The notes beneath the pieces were generated by a model. The model saw only the letters and a program-made list of their open reading frames with translations. It was not told the origin of the DNA and did no database searches. The position numbers and the translations under genes are program-made. A stretch of DNA of 48,524 nt from the NCBI GenBank assembly GCA_910576865.1, contig CAJTKE010000020.1, positions 1 through 48,524 on the forward strand, written 5' to 3'. The DNA comes from an uncultured Oscillibacter sp. GTDB taxonomy: Bacteria > Bacillota > Clostridia > Oscillospirales > Oscillospiraceae. Shown piece by piece: positions 23,181 to 31,243 of the stretch (positions are counted from its first letter, which is position 1; each line of letters begins with the position of its first letter).

Positions 23181-23281
23181 CGTAAAATGGATGGAACAGG
23201 ACTTCGAGTCCCTTCCGGCGGCGCCCACATTTGGGGGCCACCCCGCAGGGCGTATCCCATATCTGCCGCCCTCCCCCCCTC

Positions 23282-23320
23282 CCCTCTTCGCCGGCGGCCG
23301 GGACACGCCGTCGAAGAGGG
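23282..23320. repeat. Large GC-rich hairpin
   Basis: Arms CCCTCTTCG / CGAAGAGGG continue after one mismatch into CGGCG / CGCCG, giving a 15-position stem with a nine-base loop. No T run follows on either strand, so it is not a standard terminator, though it may protect the 3' end of the TIGR04086 message. Confidence 0.55.
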
Positions 23321-23372
23321 ATGGCGGTAAAAAACGGCGTTTTTGTGCAATTCAACAAAGCGAATATTTTGT

Positions 23373-23762
23373 TCAATTTCTGCGGCGCCGGACTTTGGGC
23401 ATGGCCGCGCCCGCCAGCAGACCCCCGGCCAGGCCGCACAGCATCAGGATGCCGCCATGTCCCAGCCATGCGATTTCCTCCCAGAAACCCAGGCCGGCCA
23501 GGACCAGCACAAAGAGGAACAGGATCGCTGTCAATACGCCTCCCGCGCGCCGTCGCGTCAGACGCACGGTCAGCACACCGCCCGCCAGAGTGGACAGGAC
23601 GCACAGCACCGCCACCGCCGGGACGCTTCCCCCTTCCGGGAGAGTGCCCTTCACCAGCAGCAGCGTTGTCAGCAGGAGTCCCGCCAGATATACGCCCAGC
23701 GACAGAACGCTCCCCGCCAGAAATCCCTGCCATACCGTGATTTTCTTTCGTCCCTTCGCCAT
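23373..23762 (-). CDS. TIGR04086 family membrane protein
   Basis: A 129-residue membrane protein with four hydrophobic segments (about 11-36, 45-68, 74-93, 98-121), basic ends (MAKGRKK, PKVRRRRN) and small-residue-rich helices such as LAGGLLAGAAM. This fits the TIGR04086 family of Firmicutes, which is usually found close to yajC, as here. ATG with GGGAGGA upstream; that ribosome site is inside a hairpin that also has a T run. Function unknown. Confidence 0.75.
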   Translation of the reverse strand: MAKGRKKITVWQGFLAGSVLSLGVYLAGLLLTTLLLVKGTLPEGGSVPAVAVLCVLSTLAGGVLTVRLTRRRAGGVLTAILFLFVLVLAGLGFWEEIAWLGHGGILMLCGLAGGLLAGAAMPKVRRRRN

Positions 23763-23813
23763 AAAAAATCCTCCCTCGAAACATGCTCTTGCTGGAGCAT
23801 ATTCCAAGGGAGG
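23763..23813 (-). promoter_or_regulatory. Hairpin with T run over the ribosome site of the TIGR04086 gene
   Basis: On the minus strand CCTCCCT pairs with AGGGAGG, and inside them ATGCTC pairs with GAGCAT around a short loop. The 3' arm contains the ribosome binding site and is followed by ATTTTTT directly before the ATG. It can be read as the yajC terminator, an attenuator, or a translation lock. Confidence 0.65.
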
Positions 23814-23863
23814 GTGCTTTTATGCTTTTCAATTGGATGAAATCTGAAAAAGGATAACAGGGA

Positions 23864-24232
23864 TCAGAGCTCCGGGTTCCAGTTCTCCTTGTCTCCCGCA
23901 GGCTCCTGCTCCTCTTTTTTGGCGGGCTTCTTCTCTTCCTTTTTGCTCTCCTTTTTCTCCTCGGGCTGTTCGGAGCTCTGCACGCCCACGGAGCTGACGG
24001 CCCACTTGGTCAGCTCCACGCGGACCCGGTCGTCGCTGGTCTCGATGACGATGGTGTCTTTGCCGACAGAGACGATCTTTCCGATGATCCCCCCGATGGA
24101 GGTGATCACATCGCCCTTTTTCAGGCTGTCCCGCATTTCCTGCGCCTTTTTCTTCCGCTTGTTCTCCGGGCGGATCATCAGGAAATACATGATCGCCACC
24201 ATGACAATCAGCATGAGAATCGTGTAATCCAT
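23864..24232 (-). CDS. yajC: Preprotein translocase subunit YajC
   Basis: Small accessory subunit of the Sec translocon (SecDF-YajC). The 122 residues have one N-terminal transmembrane segment (about 3-20, YTILMLIVMVAIMYFLM) followed by the family signature IRPENKRKKKAQEM, then DVITSIGGIIGKIVSVGKDT and a beta-rich core. The C-terminal 35 residues are an unusual run of Lys, Glu and Pro (KKESKKEEKKPAKKEEQEP), longer than in most YajC proteins. Own SigA promoter upstream. secDF is not in the window. Confidence 0.94.
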   Translation of the reverse strand: MDYTILMLIVMVAIMYFLMIRPENKRKKKAQEMRDSLKKGDVITSIGGIIGKIVSVGKDTIVIETSDDRVRVELTKWAVSSVGVQSSEQPEEKKESKKEEKKPAKKEEQEPAGDKENWNPEL

Positions 24233-24270
24233 TGAGTGCTTCCTTTCTTTCGTGTGATCAGAACGTGTCT

Positions 24271-24298
24271 ATTATATCAGATATTGGGAGTTTTGCAA
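24271..24298 (-). promoter_or_regulatory. SigA promoter of yajC
   Basis: TTGCAA and TATAAT with a 16-base spacer on the minus strand, 39 bases before the yajC start. Confidence 0.75.
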
Positions 24299-24350
24299 GC
24301 CCTTTCTTTTGGAAATTCCCTTTTCTTTCCACCGGGCCCGCAGGCCGCTG

Positions 24351-24379
24351 TGGACAAGCGCCGTTCCCTGTGATACAAT
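24351..24379 (+). promoter_or_regulatory. SigA promoter of the GNAT gene
   Basis: TGGACA and TACAAT with a 17-base spacer, 30 bases before the ATG. Confidence 0.6.
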
Positions 24380-24409
24380 ACATCTTAAATTCAAACCCGG
24401 AGGTGTCCC

Positions 24410-24928
24410 ATGACTTCATTCATATTGCGTCCCTGGCAGCGCTCAGACGCGGAGTCCATCGCGGCTGCGGCCGATAATCCGAAAATCGCCGCGAACCTGC
24501 GGAACGCCTTTCCCTCTCCCTACACTCTGGCGGACGCGGAGTGGTTCTTGGGAGACTGTATCACCCAGGGTGAGACCCGGCAGCTCATGCGGGCCATCGT
24601 CATCGACGGCCGGGCCGCCGGCAGCATCAGCATCTCCGTCAAGGACGACGTATATGAAAGGTCTGCCGAGCTGGGCTACTGGCTGGCGGAGGAGCACTGG
24701 GGCCAGGGCGTCATGACGGAGGCGGTACGGCAGATCTGCCGGGAGGCGTTTGACCGCTTTGACATTCTCCGCATTTTCGCCGAGCCCTTCGCGGACAATT
24801 CGGGTTCCCGCCGGGTGCTGGAAAAAGCGGGCTTCACCTGCGAGGGAACCATGCGGAACGGCGTCTTCAAAAACGGGCGGATTGGCTCTTACTGTATGTA
24901 TGCCCTCCTGCGGGAGGAGCTGAAATAA
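24410..24928 (+). CDS. GNAT-family N-acetyltransferase (RimJ/RimL-like)
   Basis: Transfers an acetyl group from acetyl-CoA to an amine, often an N-terminal or small-molecule amine. The 172 residues follow the RimJ/RimL pattern: FILRPWQRSDAESIAAAADN at the start, AGSISISVKDDVYERSAELG, the CoA motif YWLAEEHWGQGVMTEAVRQI and the late FADNSGSRRVLEKAGFTCEG, which is the family's end motif. ATG with CGGAGGTG upstream. Substrate not predictable. Transcribed alone, divergent from yajC; the Cys-rich gene begins 92 bases further on. Confidence 0.9.
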   Translation: MTSFILRPWQRSDAESIAAAADNPKIAANLRNAFPSPYTLADAEWFLGDCITQGETRQLMRAIVIDGRAAGSISISVKDDVYERSAELGYWLAEEHWGQGVMTEAVRQICREAFDRFDILRIFAEPFADNSGSRRVLEKAGFTCEGTMRNGVFKNGRIGSYCMYALLREELK

Positions 24929-24941
24929 CCCCTCCCCTCTC

Positions 24942-25013
24942 ACCTCCTGATTTGCGGCGCATACACTGGATTGAAAGGACTCTGCTCCTTTCGCCAGCTA
25001 CTTATCAGGAGGT
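24942..25013 (+). promoter_or_regulatory. Folded leader with sporulation-type promoter elements, upstream of the Cys-rich gene
   Basis: ACCTCCTGAT (24942-24951) is the perfect complement of ATCAGGAGGT (25004-25013), which holds the ribosome binding site; inside, AAAGGA (24974) pairs with TCCTTT (24986). The same stretch carries CATACACT (24960-24967), a full match to the SigE -10, and AC 16 bases before CATA as in SigK promoters. If transcription starts near 24975 only the inner hairpin is in the RNA; if from upstream, the outer stem could hide the ribosome site. Confidence 0.5.
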
Positions 25014-25020
25014 TATTGCA

Positions 25021-25854
25021 ATGCCCGAGAAAGTCATGCCCGGTCCCGTGGAGGACCTTCGGGGCGTCCGTGAGGCGGTTTGCATCCATACCAGGAAGAT
25101 TTATGATTCCTGCCGCGATAAAGACTGCATTGAGGACCTGCGTTTCTACCCCAAGCTCCAATATGTGGACGTCATCAACCGCGCCCTGTCCGTCAAGGGC
25201 GGCAGCGCCAAGCTCCTCTATGTCTATGTGGACGTGGAGCCCGTCAGCTTCAATCGGGGCTTCTACACCGTCGACATGCGCTTCTTCTACTCCGTCACCC
25301 TCCAGGCCTACCTGAGCTGCCCCGCCCCCGTCACCGTGGAGGGCCTGTGCGTCTTCGACAAGCGGGCCATCCTCTTCGGCAGCGAGGGGAACGCCAAGAT
25401 CTTCTCCTCCGAGCTCCGCACCGGCGAGCCGGATCTCCAGCTCACCAGCCGCTCCAACCTTCCCACCGCCGTGGTGGAGGCGGTAGACCCCATCGTTCTG
25501 GATGCCCGGATCATGGATTGCTGCGGCAAGCGGGACTGCGACTGTGAACTGTGCGAGGTGCCCTCTTTCGTCAACAGCTGCTTTGACGGGGAGCTCTCCA
25601 GCGGTGACGACAGCCGCCGCATCTACGTCACACTGGGCCAGTTCTCCATCGTCCGCCTGGAGCGGGACTCCCAGCTCCTGGTTCCCGTGTACGACTACTG
25701 TATGCCCGACAAGGAGTGCGCCTGCGGCAGCGGGAACGAAGACCCCTGCGGCGTCTTCCGCAACATCTCCTTCCCGGTGGGGGAGTTCTTCCCGCCCAAC
25801 ACCGTGCGGATGCCTGAGAATTACGAGGAGTGCCGCAGCGTCTGCGGCAAGTAA
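25021..25854 (+). CDS. Conserved Clostridia hypothetical protein, Cys-rich, possibly spore-related
   Basis: A 277-residue protein, MPEKVMPGPVEDLRGVREAV, with no signal peptide or membrane segment. I recognise close relatives across Clostridia annotated only as hypothetical; conserved stretches include VCIHTRKIYDSCRDKDCIED, NRGFYTVDMRFFY, FDKRAILFGSEGNAKIFSS, and LGQFSIVRLERDSQLLVPVY. Cysteines cluster in CCGKRDCDCELC and in ECACGSGNEDPCGVF, suggesting disulfides or metal. Several beta-rich segments and the sporulation-type -10 upstream would suit a spore coat or mother-cell protein, but that is inference. AGGAGG lies eight bases before the ATG. A terminator follows directly. Confidence 0.75.
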   Translation: MPEKVMPGPVEDLRGVREAVCIHTRKIYDSCRDKDCIEDLRFYPKLQYVDVINRALSVKGGSAKLLYVYVDVEPVSFNRGFYTVDMRFFYSVTLQAYLSCPAPVTVEGLCVFDKRAILFGSEGNAKIFSSELRTGEPDLQLTSRSNLPTAVVEAVDPIVLDARIMDCCGKRDCDCELCEVPSFVNSCFDGELSSGDDSRRIYVTLGQFSIVRLERDSQLLVPVYDYCMPDKECACGSGNEDPCGVFRNISFPVGEFFPPNTVRMPENYEECRSVCGK

Positions 25855-25859
25855 AACCA

Positions 25860-25891
25860 GAGACCGTCCCGGACCCGGGGCGGTCTCTTTT
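25860..25891 (+). terminator. Intrinsic terminator of the Cys-rich gene
   Basis: GAGACCG / CGGTCTC arms with further GC pairs inside, followed by TTTT. It begins six bases after the stop codon. Confidence 0.85.
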
Positions 25892-25894
25892 CGC

Positions 25895-26980
25895 TCATTC
25901 GTATTCCACGGTGCTGGTTCTGGGGCTGATGATGCAGACATAGCTGTTTCCCTGCCCCAGGGCCAGGGAGCTCCCGTCCTCCAGCGTGTAGGAGAAGGGG
26001 CTGTTCCGGTCGCTCCGGCTCCAGTGGATGGGAACGCCCTTCCCTCCGCAGAAGAAGAAGCCCTCCCCCTCTCCGGTGGTCTGAACCCGGAGGCGGCCCA
26101 CGTCGTCCAGAACAGCGGTGGAGGTCTTCAGCACCAGGACGTTGACGGCGCCGACCTGCTCACCGGTGGAGCCGTCCACATGCTCCTTGCCGTACTGGCC
26201 CAACAAGTACTTCCCGGAGGCGGCGTCATAGTCAAAGGTCCCTGTCTTGTAGCTGGAGAAACGGACCTTGACATGCTCCGCCGCCTCTCCCGCCGCCGGG
26301 GTCCCGTCCTCCTTGAACGCCTGGAGGTAGTTCCAGCCGTCCCCGTGCTTCGTGGGAATCTTTCCCTTGGCCAGATAGTCCAGAATCTTCTCTCCCGAGG
26401 TGATCAGGCTGTGTTCATAGCCGTTGTTCTTCCGCCGCTCCGGGTCCCGCCAGAAAATTTTCGCGTCCTCCCCGCCCCGGACGCCGTCCATGTGGTCCAC
26501 CTTCCAGCTCCGCAGATTGGCGTACGCCTCCTGGCTGCCTCCGGCGTGGATGTAGATGGCGTCATGGCCCAGGGCCAGCTCCACAAAATAGGGCCGGGCG
26601 GAGCGGACGCTGCCCAGGGTCTCGATGCCCTCCACCGTCTGATAGAGGCACAGCATCCGGGTGATGCCCCCCTCCACGGGGACCTCGTAGATGATATCCG
26701 CCTGGGAGATTCCCAGCTGGGGCTGCGCCGCCTTCAGGTTGTTCAGCATGATGGCGGCGGGCCGCAGGTCCTCATACTCCGGCTCCATGGGCAGGCCCGT
26801 CAACGGGTTCACTCCCGCCGGAACATAGGGCTCCGGTTCCGGCTCCGGCTCCGGATTCGGAGAGACATCCGTCTTCTCCTCCGGCTCCGGGTCCGGCACG
26901 GGGTCCGGCTTTTTGCCGCAGCCCGCCAGGGCCAGCGTCATCCACACCGCCAGCAGGAACGCCAGCGCTCTTTTTTTCAT
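25895..26980 (-). CDS. DUF3048 (YerB-like) lipoprotein
   Basis: A 361-residue lipoprotein: signal MKKRALAFLLAVWMTLALAG, with lipobox LAGC giving lipidated Cys21. A Pro/Glu linker (PDPEPEE, PNPEPEPEPEP) leads to the two DUF3048 domains: NPLTGLPMEPE, RPAAIMLNN, QPQLGISQADIIYEVPVEGG, and in the second half GTFDYDAASGKYLLGQYGKE, VLVLKTST and GKGVPIHWSR. Found outside the cytoplasmic membrane in Firmicutes; Bacillus YerB is the reference member and function is unknown. ATG chosen where the signal peptide begins. Single gene with its own promoter. Confidence 0.92.
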   Translation of the reverse strand: MKKRALAFLLAVWMTLALAGCGKKPDPVPDPEPEEKTDVSPNPEPEPEPEPYVPAGVNPLTGLPMEPEYEDLRPAAIMLNNLKAAQPQLGISQADIIYEVPVEGGITRMLCLYQTVEGIETLGSVRSARPYFVELALGHDAIYIHAGGSQEAYANLRSWKVDHMDGVRGGEDAKIFWRDPERRKNNGYEHSLITSGEKILDYLAKGKIPTKHGDGWNYLQAFKEDGTPAAGEAAEHVKVRFSSYKTGTFDYDAASGKYLLGQYGKEHVDGSTGEQVGAVNVLVLKTSTAVLDDVGRLRVQTTGEGEGFFFCGGKGVPIHWSRSDRNSPFSYTLEDGSSLALGQGNSYVCIISPRTSTVEYE

Positions 26981-27014
26981 CTCGCCGCCGCCTTTCTCGT
27001 TTTGAACTGTCCCT

Positions 27015-27043
27015 ATGATACCAATGTCCGTGAAAACCGTCAA
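27015..27043 (-). promoter_or_regulatory. SigA promoter of the DUF3048 gene
   Basis: TTGACG and TATCAT with a 17-base spacer on the minus strand, 34 bases before the start codon. Confidence 0.65.
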
Positions 27044-27086
27044 GGCAAAATTCGACAAATTTCCAGTAGGACCCTTCCGGGCGGGC

Positions 27087-27115
27087 TTGTGTTTTCCTCT
27101 CCGGCGGAGTATACT
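27087..27115 (+). promoter_or_regulatory. SigA promoter of the DUF4364 gene
   Basis: TTGTGT and TATACT with a 17-base spacer, 50 bases before the ATG. Confidence 0.6.
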
Positions 27116-27165
27116 ATATTCAACAGCGTTGTTTTTCAATCAAAGCCAGAGAGGAGGCCGACTCT

Positions 27166-27690
27166 ATGCCGGGCTTTATCCAGGACAAGCTGGAGATCAA
27201 GTTTCTCATCCTCTACATCGCCGCCAGGGTCGAGGAGCCGGCGCCCTTCGACACGATCCTGGACCTGACCCTCTGCGACGACGCCATCGACTATTTCGAC
27301 TTCTCCGAGTGTCTCGCCGATCTGGTCCGAACGGAGCACTTGACCCTGGACGCAAACGGCCTCTACTCCCTCACGGAAAAAGGGCGGCGGAACAGCGCCA
27401 TCTGCGAGTCCAGCCTCCCCTACTCCGTCCGCCAGCGCTGCGACAGGAACCTGGAGGAGTGGAACCGGAAGCTCCGCCGCCAGCGGCAGGTGAAGTCCTC
27501 CATCGAGCAGCGGCCCAACGGCACCTACACGGCCCGCTTTCAGCTGACCGACGACAAAGGCGGCGTGATGGACCTCAAGCTGATGATGGTGGACCGGGCC
27601 CAGGCCAAGGCGGCGGCAAAGCGCTTTCAGGAGGCTCCGGAAAAGCTGTACGGTCAAATCCTCCGGCTCCTGCTGCCGGAAGAACCATAA
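27166..27690 (+). CDS. DUF4364 family protein (winged-helix type)
   Basis: A 174-residue cytoplasmic protein of the DUF4364 family. The first 75 residues are winged-helix-like (LEIKFLILYIAARVEEP, FSECLADLVRTEHLTLDANG, YSLTEKGRRNS), recalling PadR or MarR-like regulators. The second half has a basic linker (RRQRQVKSSIEQRPNGTY) and a beta-rich domain (VMDLKLMMVDRAQAKAAAKRF). ATG with AGAGAGGAGG upstream. Single-gene unit that converges on dnaE. A regulatory role is likely but target is unknown. Confidence 0.85.
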   Translation: MPGFIQDKLEIKFLILYIAARVEEPAPFDTILDLTLCDDAIDYFDFSECLADLVRTEHLTLDANGLYSLTEKGRRNSAICESSLPYSVRQRCDRNLEEWNRKLRRQRQVKSSIEQRPNGTYTARFQLTDDKGGVMDLKLMMVDRAQAKAAAKRFQEAPEKLYGQILRLLLPEEP

Positions 27691-27720
27691 GACGCGGGTA
27701 CGGAACTCCGTACCCGCGTC
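27691..27720. terminator. Bidirectional terminator between DUF4364 gene and dnaE
   Basis: Perfect 13-base arms (GACGCGGGTACGG) around a four-base loop. TTTC follows on the plus strand. It starts right after both stop codons, so it serves both convergent genes. Confidence 0.88.
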
Positions 27721-27722
27721 TT

Positions 27723-30700
27723 TCATTTGACCACCACGTTTTCCTCTCCCAAAGTCTCTTTGGCCTCCTGGACCAGGACCCTGTGGAGCAATGCCCGGGT
27801 ACCGTAGACCTTCCGGGTGTCCGCCATGACCATTTTCACCTGGGTGTCGCCGGGGAACATGGTGAACACCAGCTTCATGTGCCGGACCGCCGGGTGGTCC
27901 AGGGAGGGGAATTTCAAATACAGCGTCTCTCCCTTCACCAGCTTGTCCGCCTTCGCGGCGGGCGGCTGAGCGGGCGCACCCGCCTCTGCCGTATCCAGGG
28001 GATAGGCGGAGTCGCACATGAGCTGGGGAGCCTTTTCGTCCCGGACGGACAGCTTTCCCTTCACCACCACCGCCTGATTCTCCCGGAGGTAGGGTCCGCA
28101 GAGGTCCAGCGTCCGGCTGAAACACAGCATTTCGATGGACCCGGTTTCGTCCTCCACCACCACGTAGGCCATGAGGCTGTTGTTTTTCGTGGTCTTGGTC
28201 TTGCTGGAGGTCACCACACCCGCCAGGGTCAGATACTGCCCGTCGGCAAAACGGGTGGGGCCGTTTTCCTGGGCGAAGTCCTCCAGAACCTTCCCAATGG
28301 AGGGGACCCGCAGCCGCCGCACGATGTCCCGATAGGCGTCCATGGGATGCCCGGAGAGATAGAGGCCGGTGGTCTCCTTTTCCATGGTCATCCGCTCCTG
28401 AGCGGAGAATTCCGGGATGTCCGGCAGATGGACGTCTTCCGCCGCATGGGAGGCGCGCCCGGCGGACATGCCGAAGAAATCCAGCTGGCCCTCCAGATTC
28501 TGCCGCTGCCGGGCCGTGGCGGCGTCCAGCACCTTTTCATAGACCTGCATCAGCTGGGACCGCCGGGTTCCGGTGGAGTCAAAGGCCCCGGCCCGGATCA
28601 GGTTCTCCACCGCCCGCTTGTTCATCTCGCTTCCGGCCATGCGGCGGCAGAAGTCGGTCAGGGACCGGAAGAGACCGGCCTCCTCCCGCTCCTTCATGAC
28701 GGCCTGGATGAAGCCCCGGCCGATGTTCTTGATGGCCACCAGCCCGAAGCGGATGCCCCCCTCCTCCACGGTGAAGCGGTCCAGGGAGCGGTTGACGTCC
28801 GGGGGCAGCAGGGTGATGCCGCAGTCCCGGCACTCGTTGATATAACCCGCCACCTTGTCGGAGTTGTCCAGCACGGAGGTCAGAAGCGCCGCCATGTACT
28901 CCCGGGTGTAGTGGCATTTGAAGTAGGCCGTCTGATAGGCCACCACGGCGTAGGAAACGGCGTGGGCCTTGTTGAAGGCGTACTCCGCGAAGTCATAGAT
29001 TTTGTCATAGATAAGTTGAGCGGTTTTTTCCGGGATTCCCCGGGCGGAACAGCCCGCGATGCCCCGCTTGGCGTCACCGTGAAGGAACGCCTCCCGCTCC
29101 TTCTCCAGGTCCTTGACCTTCTTTTTGCTCATGGCTCGGCGGACCATATCCGCCTGGCCCAGGGTGTAGCCCGCCAGTTCTTGGAAGATCTTGATGACCT
29201 GCTCCTGATAGACAATGCATCCATAGGTGTTGGAGAGAATAGGCTCCAGGAGCGGATGGTCGTATTTTACCTTCTGGGGGTTGTGGGCACACTCCAGGAA
29301 CTGGGGAATGGAATCCATAGGTCCGGGACGGTAGAGGGCGATGATGGCCGTGATGTCCTCAACGCTTTGGGGCTTCAGCCCCACGCAGACCCCCGTCATG
29401 CCGGTGGACTCCATCTGGAACACACCGGAGGTCTTCCCCGCCGCCAGCATCTCATAGGTCTCGGCGTCGCCCTCCGGAATGTCCGACAGGCGGAAATCCG
29501 GCTGGTGCTCCTTGAGGAGCTGCACCGCGTCCTCCAGCACCGTCAGGTTCCGCAGGGCCAGGAAGTCCATCTTCAAAAGGCCCAGCTCCTCCAGCGTCAC
29601 CATGCCGTACTGGCAGACCACGATGTCGTCGTTTTTCGCCAGGGGCACGTACTCATAGACCGGCCGCTTCGTGATGACCACCCCGGCGGCATGGGTGGAG
29701 GCGTTCCTGGGCATCCCCTCCAGCATTTTGGCGGTGTCGATGAGCCGCTTCACCGTCTCGTCCTTTTCATAGAGATCGCTGAGAGACTTCGTCAGCCGCA
29801 GGGCGTCCGCCAGGGTGATGTGGGCCCCGGGGGGATTGGGAATCTGTTTGGCGATCTGGTCCACCTCGGCGTAGGACAGGTTCATCACCCGGCCCACATC
29901 CCGGACCACGCCCCGGGCGGCCATGGTGCCGAAGGTGACGATCTGGGCCACGTGGTCCTCGCCGTACTTCCGGCGGACGTACTCGATGACCTCCCCCCGC
30001 CGGGTGTCGCCGAAGTCCATGTCGATATCCGGCATGCTCACCCGCTCCGGGTTCAGAAAGCGCTCGAAGTAGAGCCCGTACTTCACCGGGTCAATGTCCG
30101 TGATGTAGAGGCAGTAGCTGACCATGGACCCTGCGGCGCTGCCCCGGCCCGGCCCCACGGGAATGCCCACGCTCCGGGCGTAGCGGACGAAGTCGGAGAC
30201 GATGAGAAAGTAGTCCGTGAAGCCCATCTTCTCGATCATGTCCTGTTCATATTGGAGCTGCTCCCGGTGGGCGTCGTCCTCGCCGTAGCGGTCCCGGTAG
30301 CCCTGGTCACAGAGCTCTTTCAAATAGGAGAAGCTGTCGTAGCCCGGGGGCAGCTGGAACTCCGGCAGGTGGTACTTGCCGAAGGTGAAGTCCATGTTGC
30401 AGAACTCCGCCACCTTGGCCGTGTTCTCCAGGGCCCCTTCGTAGTCGGAAAACAGCTCCGCCATCTCCGCCTCACTGCGGAGATAAAAATTCCGGGGCTC
30501 GTAGCGCATCCGGTTCTCATCGTCCAGGGTCTTCCCCGTCTGGATGCAGAGAAGCACGTCGTGGGCCTCCGCGTCCTCCTTCCGGAGGTAGTGGGCGTCG
30601 TTGGTGCAGACCATGGGCAGGCCCGTCTCCTCGTGGATACGGAGAATTCCACGGTTCACCACCGCCTGATCCCGGATGCCGTGGTCCTGGAGCTCCAGAT

Positions 30701-31217
30701 AGAAGTGGTCCGGGCCGAAGATTTCCGACAGCTCCAGAGCGTAGCGCCTGGCGTTCTCATACTCTCCGTTCCGCAGCCGCCAGGGAATCTCCCCGGCAAG
30801 GCACGCGGACAGAGCCACCAAGCCCCGGCTGTGCTCCCGGAGGAGCTCCAGGTCAACGCGGGGCTTGATGTAAAAGCCCTCGGTCCAGGCCAAGGAAACC
30901 ATGTAGGAGAGATTCCGGTACCCCTCCTCATTCTCGCAGAGGAGCACCAGATGGCGGCTCTCCGAGTCGAACTCATGAACCTTGTCGGTGAGTCTCCGGC
31001 CCTCCGCCGTGACGTAGACCTCACAACCGATGATGGGTTTGATCCCCTCCGCCTTGCAGGCCCGGTAAAAGTCCACCGCCCCGTACATGACCCCGTGGTC
31101 CGTGACAGCACAGGCGGTCTGCCCCATTTCCTTCACAATTTTCGGCAGGTCCCGGATACGGCACGCGCCGTCCAGCAGGCTGTATTCCGTATGAACATGG
31201 AGGTGGACAAAGGACAT
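27723..31217 (-). CDS. dnaE: DNA polymerase III alpha subunit DnaE
   Basis: Replicative C-family DNA polymerase, 1164 residues, full length. It has the N-terminal PHP domain (VHLHVHTEYSLLDGACRI), the palm with PDIDMDFGDTRRGEVIEYV (catalytic aspartates) and GPGRGSAAGSMVSY, the fingers region, a helix-hairpin-helix (VAIKNIGRGFIQAV) and a C-terminal OB fold (TLAGVVTSSKTKTTKNNSLM). In Firmicutes it works beside PolC. No intein. Last gene of the run starting at hprK, 26 bases after the DUF3788 gene. The long open frame on the opposite strand is a composition artefact. Confidence 0.97.
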   Translation of the reverse strand: MSFVHLHVHTEYSLLDGACRIRDLPKIVKEMGQTACAVTDHGVMYGAVDFYRACKAEGIKPIIGCEVYVTAEGRRLTDKVHEFDSESRHLVLLCENEEGYRNLSYMVSLAWTEGFYIKPRVDLELLREHSRGLVALSACLAGEIPWRLRNGEYENARRYALELSEIFGPDHFYLELQDHGIRDQAVVNRGILRIHEETGLPMVCTNDAHYLRKEDAEAHDVLLCIQTGKTLDDENRMRYEPRNFYLRSEAEMAELFSDYEGALENTAKVAEFCNMDFTFGKYHLPEFQLPPGYDSFSYLKELCDQGYRDRYGEDDAHREQLQYEQDMIEKMGFTDYFLIVSDFVRYARSVGIPVGPGRGSAAGSMVSYCLYITDIDPVKYGLYFERFLNPERVSMPDIDMDFGDTRRGEVIEYVRRKYGEDHVAQIVTFGTMAARGVVRDVGRVMNLSYAEVDQIAKQIPNPPGAHITLADALRLTKSLSDLYEKDETVKRLIDTAKMLEGMPRNASTHAAGVVITKRPVYEYVPLAKNDDIVVCQYGMVTLEELGLLKMDFLALRNLTVLEDAVQLLKEHQPDFRLSDIPEGDAETYEMLAAGKTSGVFQMESTGMTGVCVGLKPQSVEDITAIIALYRPGPMDSIPQFLECAHNPQKVKYDHPLLEPILSNTYGCIVYQEQVIKIFQELAGYTLGQADMVRRAMSKKKVKDLEKEREAFLHGDAKRGIAGCSARGIPEKTAQLIYDKIYDFAEYAFNKAHAVSYAVVAYQTAYFKCHYTREYMAALLTSVLDNSDKVAGYINECRDCGITLLPPDVNRSLDRFTVEEGGIRFGLVAIKNIGRGFIQAVMKEREEAGLFRSLTDFCRRMAGSEMNKRAVENLIRAGAFDSTGTRRSQLMQVYEKVLDAATARQRQNLEGQLDFFGMSAGRASHAAEDVHLPDIPEFSAQERMTMEKETTGLYLSGHPMDAYRDIVRRLRVPSIGKVLEDFAQENGPTRFADGQYLTLAGVVTSSKTKTTKNNSLMAYVVVEDETGSIEMLCFSRTLDLCGPYLRENQAVVVKGKLSVRDEKAPQLMCDSAYPLDTAEAGAPAQPPAAKADKLVKGETLYLKFPSLDHPAVRHMKLVFTMFPGDTQVKMVMADTRKVYGTRALLHRVLVQEAKETLGEENVVVK

Positions 31218-31243
31218 GGATTCTCACCCTTTCCATTTTGGCT

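Larger units (their letters stand above)
22974..23372. other. Intergenic region between spoIIM and the TIGR04086 gene: promoter plus GC-rich structured stretch
   Basis: No convincing gene. It holds the SigA-type spoIIM promoter (23081-23109), an AT-rich stretch with two copies of TTATGTAAACT (23155-23180), a GC-rich segment of about 130 bases with several inverted repeats, and a large hairpin at 23282-23320. Small frames here vary on both strands and lack ribosome sites. The GC-rich part could be a dispersed intergenic repeat or a structured RNA. Confidence 0.5.

Noticed and set aside
23195..23230. Short stretch resembling a tRNA T-arm (TTCGAGTCCC)
   Set aside because: No acceptor, D or anticodon arms can be drawn around it.
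23191..23847. Plus-strand 218-codon frame over the GC-rich intergenic region
   Set aside because: It runs antisense through the TIGR04086 gene, has no ribosome site and low-complexity Pro/Arg/Ser composition.
24942..25013. Known riboswitch before the Cys-rich gene
   Set aside because: The fold has no conserved core that I recognise from a known riboswitch class.
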